Assembly: GCF_043641665.1 (NCBI RefSeq) | Contig: NC_092203.1 | Location: forward strand, 8,781,067 to 8,845,066 | Direction: 5' to 3' | From: Enoplosus armatus | Lineage: Eukaryota; Chordata; Actinopteri; Centrarchiformes; Enoplosidae | Length of the DNA: 64,000 nt | In this document: in pieces, positions 11,283 through 22,589 of the stretch | Numbering within the stretch: position 1 is the stretch's first letter | How the letters are laid out: each line of letters opens with the position of its first letter | Notes under the pieces: model-generated | What the model was told of the DNA's origin: nothing | The model's database searches: none | What the model saw: only the letters and a program-made list of their open reading frames with translations | Translations under genes and position numbers: made by a program

Positions 11283-11899
11283 TACAGAGCCTGGAGGCAG
11301 AGGTGAGTCAGCAACTTAGACAGCCAAGAGTGGAGAGCCAGACAAGCATCCAGCCGGTGTATTCAGCTGCAGAGAGTCTAAACTCTGACTTTTTTGCAGA
11401 AAAGTTGGGAAAGTTGAAAAAATGTCCACTCCGAAAAAATTACACAAAACCTTTTTTCCCCCTGTGGATATGTAACGTTTTTAGGTCCATTCTTACCATT
11501 TCTGACTTATTATTTTCAGATACAATTGGTGGTTTGACAGCAACCGTTTTACCGCAATGTTGTGGGTGTATTGTGTTTTCTAAATTTGTGGATTTTGATC
11601 CATTTCAGCCCCACGGGTGCAGTTCCACACATTCAGAAGATCCCACAACAACAAAAAAAACAGCTATTGTTCTTGTTGTTTCCAGTATTTACTCACACCT
11701 CCTTCTCAGAGCACATTGATCTTGAGAATTTGAGTGGGATGGCAGCTTTAGTACATGCAGGAAAACTTGGAGTGTTTACCGGCTCAACTCTTGGCCTAAG
11801 TTTGAGAATGTTGTAATGTTATTGGAGTCCTCTGTTTTGAGGAAGAATCATTACCATGCTTTGATACCCATTGGGCACTTTGTCACTATGGATTACTTT
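11283..11899. other. Noncoding, no recognised feature
   Basis: A splice-donor-like CAGAG|GTGAGTC occurs at 11302/11303, but no convincing exon precedes it because the upstream sequence is the GGCT repeat. Confidence 0.45.
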
Positions 11900-11955
11900 T
11901 GCTACTAAACTGATTAATCATTTGGTCCAGAAAATGTGAGAAAAGAATGAGTAAT
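11900..11955 (+). repeat. Fragment of dispersed repeat family B
   Basis: CTGATTAATCATTTGGTCCA followed by GAAAATGTGAGAAAAG matches part of a very common teleost repeat built from GATTAATC and AAAATGTCAGAAAATGG words. Other copies lie at 14508-14720, 45480-45760 and 46640-46795. Confidence 0.55.
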
Positions 11956-12619
11956 CTTTGCCTGGTTAATGGCCACAAAAATGGCGACATGCCATGTTTC
12001 TTTGATCGATTTGACAAACTCAGCTGCTTCTAGCAACTGGCACTGCGGATCTGTGTCGATTTGATAATGATTGGATGGATATGTCACCACCACTGATTGG
12101 TTAGGGCAGAATAAACTCTCCTCATAAACGGAAACAAACATGATGTGAACACAATGTCAGACTGATGAATGAGGAGAAAAATCAGCCTGATTGTCGGGGT
12201 AGAAAAATGCCTGTCACAGTTTCATAGATTCCAAGGAGACAACTTCAAATGACTTGTCGTGTCAGTCGAAGGTGTTCAATTTAAAATGCATGTGTAAAAT
12301 GCAAAAGGCCGGTCCCAGTCTGCAGCCTATGATTACCATTCAATTTTTCAACTAATCATATCAGCAGACTTCACAATGGTGAATTCATTGCACGAAGGCA
12401 ACAACCCAAAAAATAAATGCAATAAGCCCTCATTCCAGCTGAGATGTAAAAGCTTTTCTTTGGCAAAAGAACAAACACTTAAGACGATTTGAAACTGCCC
12501 CAACCCTTGATAACTGCAAAGCTGCCTGTTGGTGGGTCACTGGCTCGTGTGAACAACTTCTCTCCCGCCTCTCATCTGAGCCACCGTTTTTGGACTCCGG
12601 CCACATCCTGCTGTTCGGG
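11956..12619. other. Noncoding, no recognised feature
   Basis: Single-copy DNA. No supported gene, RNA or mobile element. Confidence 0.5.
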
Positions 12620-12830
12620 TTGTCGTCGGACCATAAAAGCCTCGTTTTCCCCTTGCGTGGCACATAGCTGAATTAAAATCTATTATGAATTGTGACAGGG
12701 CCATTAAGAAGACGGATGGTCAGAGCCCTCCGTGGGTTTGGCTCGCTCTTTGTCCACCTCGGGGGCCCTCCTTCCCGATAAAAGCCTGCCCCCTGGCAGC
12801 CCCCACTGGGCATGTGGCTCTGACCTGGGG
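12620..12830. other. Conserved-looking noncoding block
   Basis: Repeat-free sequence with paired features such as two ATAAAAGCCT words (12633 and 12779), AATCTATTATGAATTGTGAC and GGGCCATTAAGAAG. The duplicated ATAAAAGCCT is visible directly; conservation is only inferred. It could be an enhancer-like element. Confidence 0.25.
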
Positions 12831-12967
12831 CTGTGTTTTTTCACGGGTGTGTTTGTGCATGTATACATGTGTGTGTAGTGAAGACGATTTATGCACCGAC
12901 AGGTCCGCAGGAGGTTTTGAGGGGAGACACATTCAGGCTTCAACTAATTGAGTTTGGGCAGTGAGAA

Positions 12968-12992
12968 GTGTGTGTGTGTGTGTGTGTGTGTG

Positions 12993-13033
<41 letters not shown>
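12968..13033. repeat. (GT)n microsatellite, one interruption
   Basis: About 33 GT units with a single TT break near 12992, ending in GTGCGC. Open frames across it are artefacts. Confidence 0.97.
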
Positions 13034-13036
<3 letters not shown>

Positions 13037-13179
13037 AAGGTTATGCGGTTGGCCTGTAACACCAGTAGGACGGTGACCAGGTTAGGACTCAAACCGTCAC
13101 AAGTCACCGCACACACTGTACAGGCTCCCGTGGGTTCATGTTGGAGGACAAGAGGTGAGGGACAAAGGGGGGTGGAGAC

Positions 13180-13257
13180 ATGATGGATGACAGGGAAGAG
13201 CACGGAGGCAGGAGCGCTCACAGCTCAGTGGGAAGAATTTATAGATTGAACAGAACA
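13180..13257 (+). other. Candidate first coding exon (weak)
   Basis: ATGATGG at 13180 opens a frame of 26 codons ending exactly at ACA|GTAAGTAC, a strong plus-strand splice donor at 13257/13258. The peptide is charged and hydrophilic, starting MMDDREEHGG and ending RIYRLNRT. It has no low-complexity character, unlike most frames here. Against it: a long (GT)n array lies 150 bases upstream, where a promoter or 5' UTR would be, and I do not recognise the peptide. A candidate only. Confidence 0.15.
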
Positions 13258-13259
13258 GT

Positions 13260-13999
13260 AAGTACTTGTCTGTGTCGTCTCCTGGAGTGTGTGTGTAGGT
13301 GTGCGAGCATGTGTGTGTGTGGTTATTTTCCTGCTGTCTTCAGAGATGTCTCGTCGCCGTGGGTATCCGCAAATGTTTTGCCTGCGATCACTCATTATTC
13401 AGCCGTATGTGGACTAGTTTGCTTTTGTCTCTCTCTTATGATATATGACATGTACTCCATTCCCCGCTCGCTGTGTTTGTAGCTGCTTGTTATTCCTCTC
13501 GGACTCAGGTGTGTTCGAGGAAACATGGTGCTGTTCAAGGCTTCCTCATTGATTTCCGTTGCAGCTGTGCTGACAACATTTTTATTATTATTTTGTACAA
13601 TATCATCGACCCTGGATAGACGTGCTGCCTGGATAATACAAAGGGAGACAGGTCTTTGAATTAGAATCACCCTGTAGAATAAAACGCTCACCCAAGGAGA
13701 CCATCACACTTCCGTATCTCTCGTATCGTGCAAGGAGTTGATGTACCATTGGCATCATAAAAATATGGAGCAGTGTAGCTCTCATGAAGCCAACTCCCGA
13801 CTCCACGAACATAATTCCCGACGCTCCTGGAGGGAATGGTATTGGGGAAAAAAATCCCCAAAGAGATCTCGCATATTAAAAGAGGAAAAAAGAAATTGCA
13901 GAAGGAACTATTCTCACTCTCTCACGAACAAGGATTTCAGGAGCTCATGCGTGGCGGTCATCTATCACCCCTGCTGACCAATTACTGTGCCAAGCCGGC
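13260..13999. other. Noncoding, no recognised feature
   Basis: Contains short TG runs near 13291-13320 and otherwise single-copy sequence. The stretch 13690-13980 is repeat-free but shows nothing specific. Confidence 0.45.
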
Positions 14000-14115
14000 C
14001 AGCTTCTAATGAGCGGCGAAAAAATACACAATGGAATAAGAGTCGATATCGGGCAAATAAATTATTAATGGCTGTCTGAGATTTTTATTTGCTCGCTTGC
14101 AGTTACACTTGGCAG
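14000..14115. other. Conserved-looking noncoding block
   Basis: Repeat-free with AATAAATTATTAATGGC, GTCGATATCGGGC and GATTTTTATTTGC words. The combination of AT-rich homeodomain-like sites and isolated CpGs without simple repeats is typical of vertebrate conserved noncoding elements. Not aligned; inference. Confidence 0.3.
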
Positions 14116-14244
14116 AGGTTGAAAGGAGCGGAGCTAAGAAAAGAGGTGAGGCTGTAGCTTTTCAATTATCTGATTTTTATGAACTCTAGTGTGGACTGTA
14201 GCCACGGCTGGACTGGATGGATTATCCTCTGTGCTTAATGTATT

Positions 14245-14258
14245 GGGGGGGGGGGGGG
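14245..14258. repeat. G14 homopolymer
   Basis: Fourteen consecutive G. Prone to length error in sequencing. Confidence 0.95.
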
Positions 14259-14354
14259 CCTTTCTCTGCTTGTCTTTGTTTAGGAGTTTTGGCCTGTGTT
14301 TGTCTCGGGTGAGACAGACTTACTCAAGTATCTAGACAACTGTCAGTCAGTTGA

Positions 14355-14470
14355 ATTCCAGTGGTGGAAGTATTCAGGTCATTTACCTGAGTGAAAGTAG
14401 CAATACCACACCATGTGAGTAATAAAATAAACTCCTTTATGTACTATTTTATGAACTGATCATAGGTTTT
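14355..14470 (+). repeat. Dispersed repeat family C copy
   Basis: CAGTGGTGGAAGTATTCAGG, CTGAGTGAAAGTAGCAATAC and GAGTAATAAAATAAACTCC follow the order of a common fish repeat made of stuttered AAGTACTCAG / AAAAGTACCAATAC words. A second copy lies at 39025-39145. Confidence 0.65.
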
Positions 14471-14507
14471 GAATGTCGAATCTTAATCTGAAATGTAACT
14501 GTAGCTG

Positions 14508-14720
14508 GTAGGGTTGCAACTAACAATCATTTTCATTCTTCTTCTTCTTCTTTTTGTCCGGCCTACAGTCCGAAACCTGAAGATACTCGCTTTACCATTA
14601 TGTATGACAAAGTAATTTTCATTCACTGTTATCTGACATTTTATAGACATTTAATACAACTAAATGTTGACAGATTAATTCATTATAAAAATGATAATAT
14701 ATATTAAATATACGTCACCA
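14508..14720 (+). repeat. Dispersed repeat family B copy
   Basis: GGGTTGCAACTAACAATCAT, TACAGTCCGAAACCTGAAGA and TCTGACATTTTATAGACATT correspond in order to the same teleost repeat as at 45480 and 46640. A short (CTT)n run at 14537-14552 interrupts it. I see no open reading frame. Confidence 0.65.
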
Positions 14721-15848
14721 AACAGCAAATGAACTCAGCCTTTTATTTCTGTAACAACCTGCGTAGCATATTTCAAGTGTTTTCTAGCCAAACGATTGCA
14801 CTGTGGGCCCAAACGTCCAATATTTACCTAATCATCTCCTCTATTTTCCTCACCAGTGATCCTCTAGGTTGGTAGTGTAGGCTGCACTGCACACTCAGCT
14901 GCTGTTGCACTGCACAGCTGTGCTGTACTGTGTCTACTGTGAGCCCTATAGGTGAAATATGGCTCCAGCTAAACTGAAACATCAAAGGGTTTGTGGTCCA
15001 TTAGCATCATTTGACTCTTGGTATCTTGCCATGTTCTCTCTCCAGCTTGTTTGCATTTCACTGTACCTGTGCAAGAACAAGCGTGACTAAGCAAAAAATA
15101 CTCAGATGCAGCAACTACTTCTGTATAACATCCAGATAAAAGAACGGCAAAGTATCTACGCAGATTAACCTTATCACACCGCACGCCAAAGGGATCGCTA
15201 TTAACGACTGCAGCAACTATTCTTGCTTCAAATGTTCCCCTGGGTTCAATTTGTACATTTCATTTCTTCTATTACTTTATCTTACAGCACTTATCATCTT
15301 TGAGAACAGTTTGTAATGCTGCTTTGTGGACTCTCCGTGGGATACACAGACAATCACAGGCATCAGCTTGTTTGTCTGTTATCAACGGTGTTTCCACTAA
15401 TTGCTCTTGTATCTCCTTGAAATCACTCTTCATATAAGATGATTGCAGAACACTTAAAAGGACGTATTTGCCCTGCTTATTAATGCTGGAATAGGGATCT
15501 CCACTGTAATAACATCAGCAGAAATGTGTCTTTATTATGGTTGAACCCAGCAGGGCCAGTCTGAAGGGAGAAGTGAGCTCCAATCTGTTCTCAGATGTCA
15601 CTGATCTGGTCAAACCATGAATTTTTCTTTTTCCACCGTGACTGCACACGCTCCTGATATAAATAACTCGTTCATGAGTTGTCTCCATTTAAGGTGGTTG
15701 GTTTAAAACTGGGAGGAAAAAAAGGAGACAGATTATCATCCAAAGCGGTGTGACCTCTGGCGGTGTGCCTCTCTCACTATCTAACTGCCTTTAACTTTAT
15801 TTGGCTGTCGACTTGAAAGAGTCTTGCTGGGCTGGCTGCTGCGATTGT

Positions 15849-15850
<2 letters not shown>
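14721..15850. other. Noncoding, no recognised feature
   Basis: Single-copy DNA, with repeated GCACTGCACA-like words near 14884-14925. No supported gene or element. Confidence 0.5.

Positions 15851-15908
<58 letters not shown>
15851..15908. repeat. (AC)29 microsatellite
   Basis: A perfect uninterrupted array, one of the longest in the window. Confidence 0.98.
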
Positions 15909-15910
<2 letters not shown>

Positions 15911-16898
15911 ACACAGAGACATCCTCCCATATGGCATCATTTAAAACTCCTGGCATCTAATGTTTGTGTTTATCAGGACAACAAAGCCCACTCCTGGACC
16001 ACAATGGAGAGGACCTAAAAGAAAAAAAAAAAGCTTCTCGTTTAATTTAGCAAACATGCTAACAATTCATTCACGGCTGTTATTGCAGTGATAGGGGTCA
16101 CTAGAGGTCACGGCTGGACTGGGCACTGGTTTATATTTAGCCCACATTGTGAGCACTTGTCTTTGTCCAAAGCCTTGATAGTGAACCAACCGTTGCTCCC
16201 ATTTGATACATGCAGAGAGTTAGGTGCTTCAAGTTAATCCTCTGATAAGGAATTACTGCTCCTATTATGAATTAATAAGTGGATTAGTCTGGTAAAAGGC
16301 CTGTGAATAGTCGAGCTGCCTGCAATAGCAGCATGAGCAGAGCATTATCCTTGATCCCTGCTATTGAATATACGTGAAAATGGGTGCTACACATTCGGGG
16401 GGGTGGGGCCAGAAATCATTACCTGAAGTTCAATTATTCAACTCATTGAATTCATTATTCAGTATCGTTAAAATATAGAGGAACTACTCTTTATAAGAGT
16501 TATCAATTTGTCAGGCCGAGGATCCCAAGAAACTTAATTTGCGAAAGATTCTTTAAAAAGTACTTTAATTTGTATTAGTTTTGTTCTATCAGTCATTTTT
16601 AAAGAGGAGGTGTCACTTACGTCTAATCTTGGAACAGAGTTAATCATGTATAATTGAAAAAGCTGCTTCATTGGAGTTTTTTTTACCGCCGCTTCCTGGC
16701 AGGTCTCCTCTCGTTAGCAGAGTATGTGAAACAGCAGAGTGAAGAGTGAAGACCTCTGCCATGTTCTATCTATAGTGTGGGAGTGCATAACACTGGCCTT
16801 TTTGGACTTAGTATTCCCTGCAATTCCTGTTATTCACACTGCCTGCCAATGAGTCCACACTTCTGGGACTCGGCTTTGACCTGCAGAACAACAACCCG

Positions 16899-16904
<6 letters not shown>
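15909..16904. other. Noncoding, no recognised feature
   Basis: Includes an A11 run at 16021. The AT-rich segment 16430-16690 is repeat-free with words such as TTGAATTCATTATTCAG and could be regulatory, but nothing decides it. Confidence 0.45.

Positions 16905-16929
<25 letters not shown>
16905..16929. repeat. (TG)n microsatellite
   Basis: About 12 TG units. Confidence 0.95.
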
Positions 16930-17019
16930 AAGATTCTTGGGTGGTGTGCAGTTGAAGGGGGCAGTCATTGAGGAGGTAATGTTGACGGTGATGGTTATGA
17001 CTGTGAGCAGAAATAGCAG

Positions 17020-17480
17020 GGCTGCTCTGCTCTCCGGGGCAGATGGAACGGCGAGGCGCGCATGCAGTTGCGGTCGGTGCTCCCAAGCAACGAGATCAAA
17101 CTCCAGCACACACATGCCCGATCATAATAACGATGAAAAATGGCCTCATGGCACATGGCCTGTACCTCTGAGTGTGAGGGCAACTCAGTCTGGGTTTGTA
17201 TGCGCATGTTTGTGTAAGTGTTCTATTTAACCGTCCTCGTTTCCCTCCCCACAACCACCTCCCTCTTCCTGGTCTCCGCCTGCGTCCGAGCTTCAACTCG
17301 CTGAGGGAAAATGGGAAACAATCAGAGGCAAATTGCCGTGCTGCTGCCGCCCGCCGCACACAAGTGGAAGGGGAAGTGCTGCGTGCTCTCACAGGGCGCT
17401 CGCTGGCGGTTAGCGAACAGCAGCTCGCTGATAGATGTGGAGCAGAAATGATACACACTGATAGCACTGTGTCTGTTTCA
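17020..17480. other. CpG-rich region
   Basis: CpG dinucleotides are clearly enriched (ACGGCGAGGCGCGCATGC, CGCCTGCGTCCGAG, TGCCGCCCGCCGCACAC, GGGCGCTCGCTGGCGG). A minus-strand open frame of 157 codons (17096-17569) crosses it with an unrecognised product; CpG-rich DNA is stop-poor, so this is expected. A weak CpG island or alternative promoter is possible. Confidence 0.3.
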
Positions 17481-18402
17481 GTCCCCTGAAAGATGGATTG
17501 AGAGTGAGCGCTCTTGCGCGAGTCAGGGACGACGCCTTTTGCAAAGCATCTGGCAGCACGGCCCTCCAAATGTATTCATGGCACTATTCACGTTGACTGG
17601 AGTGCATTTGAAAGTACTTCTGGAAATAGCCTGCAAAGACAAGCAGTCAAAACAATGCACGACTGCTGCCAACTCACTTGTAGCAGCGGTGCATTGTGTA
17701 AAGCAGACTCGCTACACACTGTTGTTTTCTATTTGCAACGTAATGGAGTGAGAAAATAACTCTGGCAAACTGGCTCTCCAGGTTAAGAGCGGTCCGGCGT
17801 GGAATCTGTTAGCAGCCATGACGAGCATTGCCGTTGTTTTTCAGGAGTTGCCACGTCAGCGCCCACCTAATGGTGAGGTGCTGCACAAATTGACAGACAG
17901 ACAGGGCAAAGGTTGAGGAAGTCAGCGTACAGGTGTGTGCGAGCCACAAGGAGCGGGGGCTTTTCTGCTGATTGGCAAATTAGTGTCCAGTTTTGTTGAG
18001 CTCTGCTGTTCCACACCAGGTAGCTTTGCCGCGAGCTCGCCAGACTTTGGCTAACGACTCTCACCGTATGCCCGTTTCTCTTATTCCTACAGATAATGGA
18101 GCAAATCTGCCTGCTTGACAGTCACGATGTAATGAGGTGATTTTTTTGCGTGTGTGTGCACATCTGTATTGGATGTGTTCACAGGTATCAGCGTGGCAGC
18201 TTGTGTTTATTTACCTGTGTGTGCGCCTGTATGAGAGAGAGGATAATAAACATGAGCACATGTGACAGACTTGTACCTTTTCATCATTTTGCCTTCTGAG
18301 GAATTCAGCCTGATTCTTGCCTCTCAATTATACATCACAACGCTGAACTCCGACTCTAAACAATAGCTGTTATGAGTGCCTCTCTCTCTCTCGCTTTCTC
18401 GT

Positions 18403-18416
<14 letters not shown>
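17481..18416. other. Noncoding, no recognised feature
   Basis: Mostly single-copy, with a short CT run at 18381-18392. No supported gene. Confidence 0.5.

Positions 18417-18439
<23 letters not shown>
18417..18439. repeat. (TC)n microsatellite
   Basis: A perfect TC run preceded by an interrupted pyrimidine tract from 18380. Polypurine on the opposite strand. Confidence 0.95.
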
Positions 18440-18440
<1 letters not shown>

Positions 18441-20809
18441 ACTGCTGACAGGTAGCACCTGTCCTGCCCACTATGGCCAGATGGACAATGCCCCACTGCA
18501 CCTGCCCCTCTTGGTGGCACTACCTGCTTTGTGCCAAGCCTCAGTTGCTGGCACCTGAACATGCACACACGCTGTTGGAGCCCTTGGATAACCCCTTTCC
18601 CAACTTGGCACGACTTGGCATATACAATACATCAAGGGTGTAGGTTAGCTGTAAGAATTGGAAGAGAAACAGTGTGATGATATGCATTTTATTTCTCGCT
18701 TTAATTTGTGTCAGCCAAGCCACACATTGTAATTGGTTATTATGCCTTAACAAAGAATTGAACAGTGCGTTTAGTTTCACAGATGTAGTCGTAGTGTCTG
18801 CAGACTTCCTTTTAAAATCTCCACCAATAAGATGGTTAGGGCACAAGTACGTTGCCTGAGAGGCGAAAGATGGGGGAAAAAAACCTCATTGGCTTACCAC
18901 TGGTCTTTGTTGTTCGTGTATGTTAACAGCTGAAGGCGACCACAAGCCTCTCTCCCCTCGATTGTGACAGCTGGACAGTAAAAAGCATTTTAGTTCGTCA
19001 CTCAAACTGTGGAACTGTTAAAGTGTGTTTGTGGGGGGGGGGGTCTGTGTAGTCCTAAAATGTTCCTCCACAGACAGGTGGTGAGCAAAGACAGCAGCGG
19101 TAAAACAAAAATGAGAAGTTTGCAGGAGTCGTTCCAGTATCCCGCCAAGAGCGGGGGGTCCCCGGAGTGAAGGCAAAAACACCTGTGTTTACTGTGGCTT
19201 CAAATAGAGAGGGAGGGAGACGGAGATAAAGAGCGGGAACAATATACAGAGAGGCAAACTTGGCACCCAACAGGCAGAAAGCTGGTCACACAAACTCTCT
19301 CTCTTCTCGCCGTTCAGTGGGAGTGCAGTTGATTCGGATCTCCCATCGTCCCTCCCTCCTCGGCCGAGCCTTTGATGCCCCTTTCCTTTTCCCCCTGGTA
19401 CTCCTGGGGGATCTGGATGGATGCAGCAGGGTCTAGGCCTATATGTGATGTGACGTGAGCTGATGTGGTGCCTATATGTACCTATGGCCGAGCTGCACCG
19501 TCAGGCACGGTCACACATCTGAAACGAAGGGGTTTAGGGGGGTTTATCAGGGAGCTCTGCGTCACTCATCCTGAATTTTGAAATGAAAATATTCCCGATT
19601 ACTTAATTAACTTTTTCCTTTTTGCACCAACTGTCCCGTCTCTAGTGACTCACAGGACAAAAGATAAAAAATAAAAAATGGCATCGACAAAAACAGAGAG
19701 ACAAAATCAAGGAAATAAATCCTCAGGCCAGCCCCGGCCAGCTTCTGTGAAAATATTTTAAATAAAAATTATGTTTTCCTTCCGAGTGAGTCACCAACAC
19801 CCCCACCCTCAGCGCACCCCCCCCCCACTCTGTCTCAGACAGGTCAGGAAGGTGTCGTGTTTTCCTGGAGCAGAAGAGGTGGGCAGCCTTGCACCTGCTC
19901 TCACATTTTCTCAGTAGCTGTCTCCATTTCCATTTATTTGCTTATTTTATTTTTTTGTCCTCAGTATTATGTGAACGCAGTGCTGTCCATGCAACATCCA
20001 TGCATAAGGACAAAGTTATAACACAGCTGCAGCAATATATGTGTATTTGTGTATCAGTATTGTTATTAAAGGGTGGAGGTCGCCTGATACTCACGTATTC
20101 TGGTTATGTTGATTTTTTCCAATATTAAAGGAATATAAATTCACACTCTATGGTGGTAACGTTACTTTTAAGACATTCGTTTCTGTTCCCACTCTCCCTA
20201 GTAAGCCTCTTTCTCCTCACGACTCTGCTGAGGAAAAAAAAAAAGCAGCAAAGAAGCTAGGAATGAAAAGAAAGAGCCAGGGAGTATTTGTTATGTCATG
20301 TGTGCGGAGGAGGGCGACAGCCTCCTTGATCACGACCCTCCTTGTACCGGTGACAAACGAGACAAAAAAAGTGCCTCCATATTCGGGCGGATGGCTGGAC
20401 CGATTGCCTTTTTGTCCTGTGACAGATACACTCCACATGTGTCACAGCTGTGGACCCGTCACCTCGCCAGAGTGGAGAAGATGAGATAGGGAGAGGGAAC
20501 AGGCGAGAGGAAGGCAACAAGGGCGCTACCGCCGGCAACGCTGTCAGCCTGTTTATCACCACGCATTGAAATAGACATTGGGCGCCCGTCTTGCTGTCTC
20601 TTCCTCGCAAACCTCCATTGTTTCTGGAGGAGGTAGATGTCTAGGACCTGCCTTGCTAAGTGCTTATAGGGCTCCACTCACTGTCACTGCAAAGTGCCGC
20701 AGCTGCAGCAAGAACCAGCCTCTAACATAGTGATTTCATGTGGCTGCTGCGGGCCTCCATATCATAGAAACCACAGTGGTTACGCTGAGTTGAGTTTCTG
20801 ACAGATTTT
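18440..20809. other. Long noncoding stretch
   Basis: About 2.4 kb with G9 at 19033-19041, C9 near 19819 and an A12 near 20234, otherwise single-copy. Overlapping open frames at 20217-20677 on both strands are under 105 codons and unrecognised. No RNA gene or named mobile element. Confidence 0.5.
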
Positions 20810-21070
20810 GGAAAATAACGTTTTAGATGAAAAGATTGATACCACTGTCTGTACAGTAAATAAAAGGCTACAGCCAGCCTCCAGTTAGCTTAGCTTAGCA
20901 TAAACACTGGAAACAGGGGGAAGCAGCCAGCCTGGCTTTGTCCAAAGATCAAGAAACAAGACACAAGATTTTGTAGTACCATTGGACAGCTAGCTGCAGC
21001 CTTATATTTACAGTACAGACATGAGAGTGGTATCATGTCTAGCCTGATACAAAACCCCTCAGAGCTCTGC
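20810..21070 (+). repeat. Dispersed teleost repeat family D copy
   Basis: The sequence CTGTCTGTACAGTAAATAAA, GGCTACAGCCAGCCTCCAGT, TAGCTTAGCTTAGCATAAAC, ACTGGAAACAGGGGGAAGC and CCTGGCTTTGTCCAAAG reproduces in order a repeat I know from many fish genomes. A diverged copy in reverse orientation lies at 56480-56670. From 20990 a second segment repeats the words CTGCAGCCTTATATTTACAG in the opposite sense, so the copy looks like a head-to-head fold-back. Confidence 0.75.
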
Positions 21071-22492
21071 ATAAGTTGCTAAAACAAAAAATATTTCAAT
21101 GTGAGGAATTTTCTCGCTTAAACAAATGTCTTGGGAGCATACCTGTGGCCGGATGCCAAGTTGGAAGTAGAGAACAGTCTGAAAAGTCAGTTATTGAACC
21201 GCGTTGAGGTTATTTCGTGTTGTGTGCAGATTCCGCCTCCTGTGTTTCATCTCAAGTCCTCTTTGGCTGTAGTTCTAACCACTCACCTCACTTGTCTTTA
21301 CATATCTGCTGACACAATCAAACATTTGAAAAGCTCTTGATGTCTGTGATGACTCAAAGAATGGTTCAGACCCCCTCCCTGGCCTGCTCAGACTTAACAA
21401 GCTGCCAGCTGGAGCCTTCACCTGTCAGGGCCAGCTCCCTGACTGGGGGACTTTGTCTCGGATGTTCAAAACTTGTGTAAAGTGTTAAAACGGGCCCAAA
21501 GTCTTGTGTTACATGCCCAGATGTTGGATTCAGTAAATACTGTAAGACAGCTGTCTTTACTTTTTGGTGTTCAGTTCTAAGCTTCTTTGCCTTTAAGTTG
21601 AACTAATTGTAGTTGAACAAATCTGTCTAGGCGCATGAAATCTCCCTCCAATGGTTAATAATTTAAGTGTTTATTCCAAACTCTTTTATATTGGCACAGC
21701 CTATGTAGGATCCAGTCTTCAAAGGTGTTGGATTTTTTTGCATATAGCTGAGCTGCACAACTCTTTAAACTTAACACAATTCATTTAACATGTGTGGTAT
21801 TGTTCATTTAGGCAGAGTGGGCGTCTCTTTATAATGCAGATACAGATGAAGGGCTTCCTTCCAAAAAGCACAGATGATTACACTTTATAAAATATTCAAA
21901 ACTTGTGACTGTGGAGGTGTCAATCTTTTCCTTTCAGTCTGCGCTGAGCAACAAACTGTAAAAAATTCTATTTTTTTAAATGAAAGCGAGCCTTAATAAT
22001 GCACAGGGATCATGTAACAGTTCGTAGCCCCTCTTCTCTAATCACATGCAAGTCAGGGATTGAATCTTATCAAAGACTTCCCTCTTGTGTCGGCCTTTTT
22101 GCCTTTTATACAAAATCAAGAGTAGCAGCCTGTTAGAAAAAAAAAAAAAAAGAAGAGATGTGGAGTTGAGTAAATCTTTTTCAACTTGGAAATTAAAGGC
22201 AAAGGACGTCGAGCAGGCTACCAAAATGGCCTCCATTCCAAGCAGTAAATGCAACTCTGCCCTGAGTTTTAATTCTGCTTGAATTGAATAGACTGGACTG
22301 TGTGCTGCTCGTTCCTCTCCAAAATTCGAAATAACCTCCCACCCAGTCCAAACACGCGTGAATGTTGTGTGTAAACCAGGCATTTGCTGGAATGGAGGAG
22401 GCGCGCTTTGGGGCACCCGCTAGACTATCTCTGCTATGCGAGGAGCATTTGGGCTAGTGTCAGGGTCGTGGTATTTTTAACCATGCGTGCAT
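21071..22492. other. Noncoding, no recognised feature
   Basis: Single-copy DNA with an A15 run at 22138-22152. No supported gene. Confidence 0.5.
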
Positions 22493-22516
22493 ACACACAC
22501 ACACACACACACACAC
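22493..22516. repeat. (AC)12 microsatellite
   Basis: A perfect AC run. Confidence 0.95.
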
Positions 22517-22566
22517 CGCACAACCATGTGCCACCTGCTGGACCCTGTCAGCTGTTGAATAACTGA

Positions 22567-22589
22567 AGGGGGGTGGGGGGGTGGGGGGG
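22567..22589 (+). repeat. Poly-G cluster
   Basis: Runs of six, seven and seven G separated by single T. The long runs could supply the four tracts of a G-quadruplex. Confidence 0.85.

Noticed and set aside
11241..11302. Exon ending at CAGAG|GTGAGTC
   Set aside because: The donor is good but the sequence before it is the GGCT tandem repeat, which makes a real exon unlikely.
11138..11719. 193-codon plus-strand open frame
   Set aside because: It includes Trp-Leu-Ala-Gly repeats from the GGCT array and AT-rich downstream sequence. No domain and no supported splice pair.
14378..14400. Minus-strand AG|GTAAAT juxtaposition resembling a recursive splice site
   Set aside because: It lies inside a dispersed repeat (family C) whose consensus contains this word, so it is a repeat feature.
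17096..17569. 157-codon minus-strand open frame
   Set aside because: It lies in CpG-rich DNA where stops are rare. The product is unrecognised, with no splice or start context.
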